A DNA stretch of 64,000 bases. Source: Allacma fusca (Eukaryota; Arthropoda; Collembola; Symphypleona; Sminthuridae). Position 1 is the stretch's first letter; each line of letters begins with the position of its first letter. Below, piece by piece: positions 57,814 to 64,000 of the stretch. The DNA is taken from positions 57,267,632 through 57,331,631 of the forward strand of contig OX359246.1 of assembly GCA_947179485.1 (NCBI GenBank). Direction: 5' to 3'. Both the position numbers and the translations under genes were made by a program. Under the pieces are notes generated by a model that had not been told where the DNA came from, did not search any database, and worked only from the letters and a program-made list of their open reading frames with translations.

Positions 57814-60162
57814 GGTTTCGGGACGAAAATTCGAAAGTTACGAAATTCAATAGTTTTCTGAAGGAAGTGTCTTTCGCCGAGTATGAACTGGTTGTGCTTG
57901 AAAACATGGTAGCATTCGTTGATTTTATAGTCTCTGATTTGACGTGGTAAATATTTCACGGTTAAATCTCCACGCAATGTTTGGTTATGTGAAAGCGACA
58001 TATTCTGAAAACTGTAAAAGACTTACATTTCACCAACACTTACAATGAGCCTAATTAGGCTCAGATTACCACGTTTTCCACAAATACGCATAACAATACT
58101 TTATCCGTACCGTGTTATAAGCCCTATAAGTTAATCCCACTGGCGTGATTAATTTCTCATGTTTACAATGAGATTCAAGACAAGGAACTAATCCTCAAAG
58201 TAAGGATGTCTAATATTTATTACTTGGACGTTTCGAAATGCCTATTTCGAATGTGGTAAAGTGATATGTGACTTGATTTTATCTTTCCACATTAATTGCA
58301 GCTATCACAATACACGATAACGCAATTTTATGCCTCAAATGTGGACTAATCTTCCATATCGTTGATGTAAGTCCCAAAACATATGATCGTATATATGATT
58401 TGGTCATAATTTTGAGTGAATCCTGGGAACTCTAATATCAAGAATATATTCAAAATTACTCTGGATTATAAGTTGTGTGTTCTACGAGATTGTGGGGGTA
58501 TTGAGTGTTTTATTCTACAGATATTTGTACGTAATTTGGGTGTTCAAACCAAGATTTGAGTGTGCTTCGTCGGATATGTAAAGTTTATCCCTCCATTTGG
58601 GGATATTTTGATTGCCACAATTAGTGTTTGCGTGCACAAAAGTAGATAAGATAGTTATTTAGGTGATAGAACGCTGTGTCAATATACATAGAATGTATTC
58701 AAAAGTAGCCCAAGTTTAAACACTGCAAGAGCAATTGCTCCGTCCGCCGACCAAAGGTTACTTACATTGAAACCTTGGCGCTGAAACGTATGAATTTGTA
58801 TTTTAAAGTGTAGTGGAATAGTTTAATTTGAACTGCCGATTATGTTTTTAATTTAGCACTTTTTATATAATCCGCGTAAAATCCTTTGCAAATTATAAAG
58901 TACTTCCATGTGTTCGCCGCCATATTATATGTTTACATAACTCTTAAACGAACAGAATGTTTGCTACCACGAAAACGCAATTTGCAGTCGCAATTGCACT
59001 AACTTACAGCAACTTTAGTTAATCTTGTAATTTCGGAAATCAATGCCTCTTTTTCCAGTAAGCATAGAATCACAAATATCCTGACACATGAAGTAGTTGA
59101 CGGTCAATTAGTCACAACACACTCCATCATCAATACTCTGCACACCCACCCATTGAAAGCGAGTATTCCAGTTTAAAGTCATTCTTTCGCAAGACGTTCC
59201 TCCTTCAAAATGAAACAATATGCTCAATGTATGATTTTGAAACAATATGCTCAATTTATGATTTTGAAACAATATGCTCAATTTATGATTTTGAAACAAT
59301 ATGCTCAATTTATGATTTTGAAACAAAATGTTTAATTTATAATTTTTAAACAATATGCTCAATTTATGATTTTGAAACAATATGCTCAATTTATGATTTT
59401 GAACCAATAGGCGGTACATTGTGATACATTAACCTTGATCCAGTCAGCATTTCAACATGTCATGACAATGTTTGACGTTCTACTTCTTCAATTACAATAG
59501 TGAACCGGATATGTCACGGCATACAACCCGGGTGGAGCCACATTCTCATACCATATGTGACACTAACGTGAAAAGAAACCGACATGCGCATCACGTGGTT
59601 TGAAAACAATCGAAATGACTTCTATTAGACACAAAGTATTGCATTAGTCTATCGAAATCGCGCCGGAACTTACAACCTTTGCGGATATTTCTACTCTTCA
59701 GTTAATGAATCCTTCAAAGGATTAGGTGACGGTCTGCGCGGTAACCGGCGAACTCATTTTGTATTCCGGTTCCTAACACAGTTACTTTCTATTTGGAAAT
59801 TTTAGTAAATTGAACGCTATGACGATGAAATTAATTATTCTGACAATAATGGTAAAATCGAGTATAACGGGTTTAGTTGTATACTTAAAATTGCAAAATG
59901 ATTAGAGCGTGGGTCAAACGAAGGAAAGCCGTGTACTGATGAATGGTAAAGTTATTGCGTTTGTTCTTATAAAGTCACATCCGCAGTTTCTTCGTGAGGA
60001 GAAATTGGTTCAATAATGATTAGTGTAATCGCTACATGATGGCCAGAAATGAGTTTTGGATATCTTTTGTAGCATTTTGGATTTATTTTTCATAAAATAA
60101 ATACGGTACAAGCATAATCAATGCAATGGTGTTATCAAGAGTGAATGGATGTAGTTTGACGT

Positions 60163-60810
60163 TCAAGCTTCGCAGATAAAGTAGTACCAGTTCTGGCAGA
60201 AGCTATGCATCCATTTGTTCCTGTTGGGACCTGATGTGACAATGGCCAAGCAATTATCTTGCCCGTTGTTTGTGTTCCCGATATTGCTGTAGTCAACCTT
60301 TTCCAAGGTCGATGCCCAAACCAATTCACCAGGGCTTATTTCAACACCAGATGTCCACATGTTGAACGCAATATTATAACTGGTGAGTAAAAGCGATATC
60401 TCCATCTGTTCAGCAGAGTCCTCAATGGCCAAAAGCTTTCGATTGGTTCTCCTGCAGTAATCAATGGCGTTCCAAAATGTTGCCTGTGAAGTTTGTAATG
60501 AACAAGACTTAATTAGTTACGTATATAATATGTGGGATATTAGAAACAAGAAAGAAAATCAAAACTAGTACGCCACTGAAGTTCAAATCCAGGACCTATT
60601 CTAACTTTGTTGCATGACTGCAACGTAGAAACTACCTACCGAAAAAGTACTAATGGTGTAGCCAGATCCTGCTCGAGATTTTCCAGACAAGTGAATCATT
60701 CCGTCGGGACCAGGGGCCGGTAGCGTTCTGTTGGCGGGTAATGGAATCCCATTACTGAGAGCGCCAGAAGATAGGCAAGTCAGAACGACGAATACCGCAA
60801 TGGATTTCAC
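60163..60810 (-). pseudogene. C-type lectin, copy 7, start codon lost
   Basis: Exon 1 is 60810..60640 and exon 2 is 60483..60163. The start ATG is GTG here (plus strand CAC at 60808..60810). An in-frame TAA lies seven codons upstream with no ATG between. The next in-frame Met is residue 38, after the signal peptide, so a secreted product is unlikely unless GTG is used. It also has Thr-to-Ser at residue 49. Promoter, splice sites and the rest of the frame are intact, so the loss is recent. Confidence 0.75.
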
Positions 60811-63159
60811 GGTTTCGGGACGAAAATTCGAAAGTTACGAAATTCAATAGTTTTCTGAAGGAAGTGTCTTTCGCCGAGTATGAACTGGTTGTGCTTGAAA
60901 ACATGGTAGCATTCGTTGATTTTATAGTCTCTGATTTGACGTGGTAAATATTTCACGGTTAAATCTCCACGCAATGTTTGGTTATGTGAAAGCGACATAT
61001 TCTGAAAACTGTAAAAGACTTACATTTCACCAACACTTACAATGAGCCTAATTAGGCTCAGATTACCACGTTTTCCACAAATACGCATAACAATACTTTA
61101 TCCGTACCGTGTTATAAGCCCTATAAGTTAATCCCACTGGCGTGATTAATTTCTCATGTTTACAATGAGATTCAAGACAAGGAACTAATCCTCAAAGTAA
61201 GGATGTCTAATATTTATTACTTGGACGTTTCGAAATGCCTATTTCGAATGTGGTAAAGTGATATGTGACTTGATTTTATCTTTCCACATTAATTGCAGCT
61301 ATCACAATACACGATAACGCAATTTTATGCCTCAAATGTGGACTAATCTTCCATATCGTTGATGTAAGTCCCAAAACATATGATCGTATATATGATTTGG
61401 TCATAATTTTGAGTGAATCCTGGGAACTCTAATATCAAGAATATATTCAAAATTACTCTGGATTATAAGTTGTGTGTTCTACGAGATTGTGGGGGTATTG
61501 AGTGTTTTATTCTACAGATATTTGTACGTAATTTGGGTGTTCAAACCAAGATTTGAGTGTGCTTCGTCGGATATGTAAAGTTTATCCCTCCATTTGGGGA
61601 TATTTTGATTGCCACAATTAGTGTTTGCGTGCACAAAAGTAGATAAGATAGTTATTTAGGTGATAGAACGCTGTGTCAATATACATAGAATGTATTCAAA
61701 AGTAGCCCAAGTTTAAACACTGCAAGAGCAATTGCTCCGTCCGCCGACCAAAGGTTACTTACATTGAAACCTTGGCGCTGAAACGTATGAATTTGTATTT
61801 TAAAGTGTAGTGGAATAGTTTAATTTGAACTGCCGATTATGTTTTTAATTTAGCACTTTTTATATAATCCGCGTAAAATCCTTTGCAAATTATAAAGTAC
61901 TTCCATGTGTTCGCCGCCATATTATATGTTTACATAACTCTTAAACGAACAGAATGTTTGCTACCACGAAAACGCAATTTGCAGTCGCAATTGCACTAAC
62001 TTACAGCAACTTTAGTTAATCTTGTAATTTCGGAAATCAATGCCTCTTTTTCCAGTAAGCATAGAATCACAAATATCCTGACACATGAAGTAGTTGACGG
62101 TCAATTAGTCACAACACACTCCATCATCAATACTCTGCACACCCACCCATTGAAAGCGAGTATTCCAGTTTAAAGTCATTCTTTCGCAAGACGTTCCTCC
62201 TTCAAAATGAAACAATATGCTCAATGTATGATTTTGAAACAATATGCTCAATTTATGATTTTGAAACAATATGCTCAATTTATGATTTTGAAACAATATG
62301 CTCAATTTATGATTTTGAAACAAAATGTTTAATTTATAATTTTTAAACAATATGCTCAATTTATGATTTTGAAACAATATGCTCAATTTATGATTTTGAA
62401 CCAATAGGCGGTACATTGTGATACATTAACCTTGATCCAGTCAGCATTTCAACATGTCATGACAATGTTTGACGTTCTACTTCTTCAATTACAATAGTGA
62501 ACCGGATATGTCACGGCATACAACCCGGGTGGAGCCACATTCTCATACCATATGTGACACTAACGTGAAAAGAAACCGACATGCGCATCACGTGGTTTGA
62601 AAACAATCGAAATGACTTCTATTAGACACAAAGTATTGCATTAGTCTATCGAAATCGCGCCGGAACTTACAACCTTTGCGGATATTTCTACTCTTCAGTT
62701 AATGAATCCTTCAAAGGATTAGGTGACGGTCTGCGCGGTAACCGGCGAACTCATTTTGTATTCCGGTTCCTAACACAGTTACTTTCTATTTGGAAATTTG
62801 AGTAAATTGAACGCTATGACGATGAAATTAATTATTCTGACAATAATGGTAAAATCGAGTATAACGGGTTTAGTTGTATACTTAAAATTGCAAAATGATT
62901 AGAGCGTGGGTCAAACGAAGGAAAGCCGTGTACTGATGAATGGTAAAGTTATTGCGTTTGTTCTTATAAAGTCACATCCGCAGTTTCTTCGTGAGGAGAA
63001 ATTGGTTCAATAATGATTAGTGTAATCGCTACATGATGGCCAGAAATGAGTTTTGGATATCTTTTGTAGCATTTTGGATTTATTTTTCATAAAATAAATA
63101 CGGTACAAGCATAATCAATGCAATGGTGTTATCAAGAGTGAATGGATGTAGTTTGACGT

Positions 63160-63807
63160 TCAAGCTTCGCAGATAAAGTAGTACCAGTTCTGGCAGAAGC
63201 TATGCATCCATTTGTTCCTGTTGGGACCTGATGTGACAATGGCCAAGCAATTATCTTGCCCGTTGTTTGTGTTCCCGATATTGCTGTAGTCAACCTTTTC
63301 CAAGGTCGATGCCCAAACCAATTCACCAGGGCTTATTTCAACACCAGATGTCCACATGTTGAACGCAATATTATAACTGGTGAGTAAAAGCGATATCTCC
63401 ATCTGTTCAGCAGAGTCCTCAATGGCCAAAAGCTTTCGATTGGTTCTCCTGCAGTAATCAATGGCGTTCCAAAATGTTGCCTGTGAAGTTTGTAATGAAC
63501 AAGACTTAATTAGTTACGTATATAATATGTGGGATATTAGAAACAAGAAAGAAAATCAAAACTAGTACGCCACTGAAGTTCAAATCCAGGACCTATTCTA
63601 ACTTTGTTGCATGACTGCAACGTAGAAACTACCTACCGAAAAAGTACTAATGGTGTAGCCAGATCCTGCTCGAGATTTTCCAGACAAGTGAATCATTCCG
63701 TCGGGACCTGGGGCCGGTAGCGTTCTGTTGGCGGGTAATGGAATCCCATTACTGAGAGCGCCAGAAGATAGGCAAGTCAGAACGACGAATACCGCAATGG
63801 ATTTCAC
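63160..63807 (-). pseudogene. C-type lectin, copy 8, start codon lost
   Basis: Exon 1 is 63807..63637 and exon 2 is 63480..63160. It carries the same ATG-to-GTG change (63805..63807) and the same Thr49Ser as copy 7, plus one private silent change near 63709. The damaged unit was therefore duplicated after the loss. The unit continues beyond the window. Confidence 0.75.
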
Positions 63808-64000
63808 GGTTTCGGGACGAAAATTCGAAAGTTACGAAATTCAATAGTTTTCTGAAGGAAGTGTCTTTCGCCGAGTATGAACTGGTTGTGCTTGAAAACA
63901 TGGTAGCATTCGTTGATTTTATAGTCTCTGATTTGACGTGGTAAATATTTCACGGTTAAATCTCCACGCAATGTTTGGTTATGTGAAAGCGACATATTCT

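Larger units (their letters stand above)
42375..64000. repeat. Tandem array of eight lectin gene units
   Basis: Head-to-tail array of near-identical units, each with one two-exon lectin gene and about 2.2 kb of spacer, continuing past the window's right edge. Start-codon spacing is 2942, 2861, 2861, 2997, 2997, 2997 and 2997 bp. The length classes follow the internal 27-bp minisatellite (5, 2, 2, then 7 copies) plus one extra T in the long units. Each spacer also holds a perfect 16-bp palindrome upstream of the gene and a CACGTG box about 1.7 kb upstream. Units 1 and 2 are the most diverged; the 2997-bp units differ from each other by only a few substitutions. Confidence 0.96.

Overview
The window looks like AT-rich arthropod nuclear DNA. 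The most likely source is a springtail (Collembola) or a related arthropod; this is inferred from gene content and no species marker was seen. Genes have short introns with GT-AG borders. The left two thirds holds six chemoreceptor-type genes, all on the minus strand. The right third is a tandem array of secreted C-type lectin genes, also on the minus strand. Between and inside the genes lie many transposable elements, several with intact target-site duplications.

Layout. 1-9 kb: receptor genes A (cut by the left edge), B and C, with two hAT-type miniature elements between B and C. 9.8-11.3 kb: a broken, zinc-finger-like gene remnant with an intronic minisatellite. 12.4-17.4 kb: a third miniature element, then receptor D, a tandem duplicate of C whose upstream flank carries its own hAT insertion. 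18-22.2 kb: a 2 kb fold-back hAT-like element containing a 20-bp HindIII satellite, then two more hAT-type elements. 23.9-25.5 kb: receptor E. 26.3-35.3 kb: a complete Ty3/Gypsy-class LTR retrotransposon with LTRs that look identical, gag, pol, and a third region with two long overlapping reading frames, one of them membrane-protein (Env)-like. 36.4-40.5 kb: receptor F, a duplicate of E whose second intron was enlarged by a 2.4 kb nested inverted-repeat insertion. 42.4-64 kb: eight copies of a two-exon C-type lectin gene in units of 2861, 2942 or 2997 bp. The unit lengths are explained almost exactly by the copy number of an internal 27-bp minisatellite. Copies 7 and 8 have lost the start codon.

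How the parts relate. The receptors share one design: a large first exon of 305-310 codons, then three short phase-0 exons ending in an ILIF(Q/E)L motif like the C-terminal signature of arthropod gustatory receptors. They would act as membrane chemosensors. The lectin genes encode small secreted one-domain proteins with the four canonical cysteines but no EPN or QPD sugar-binding motif. Local tandem duplication is the dominant process: three receptor pairs and the lectin array. Mobile elements then separated the duplicates.
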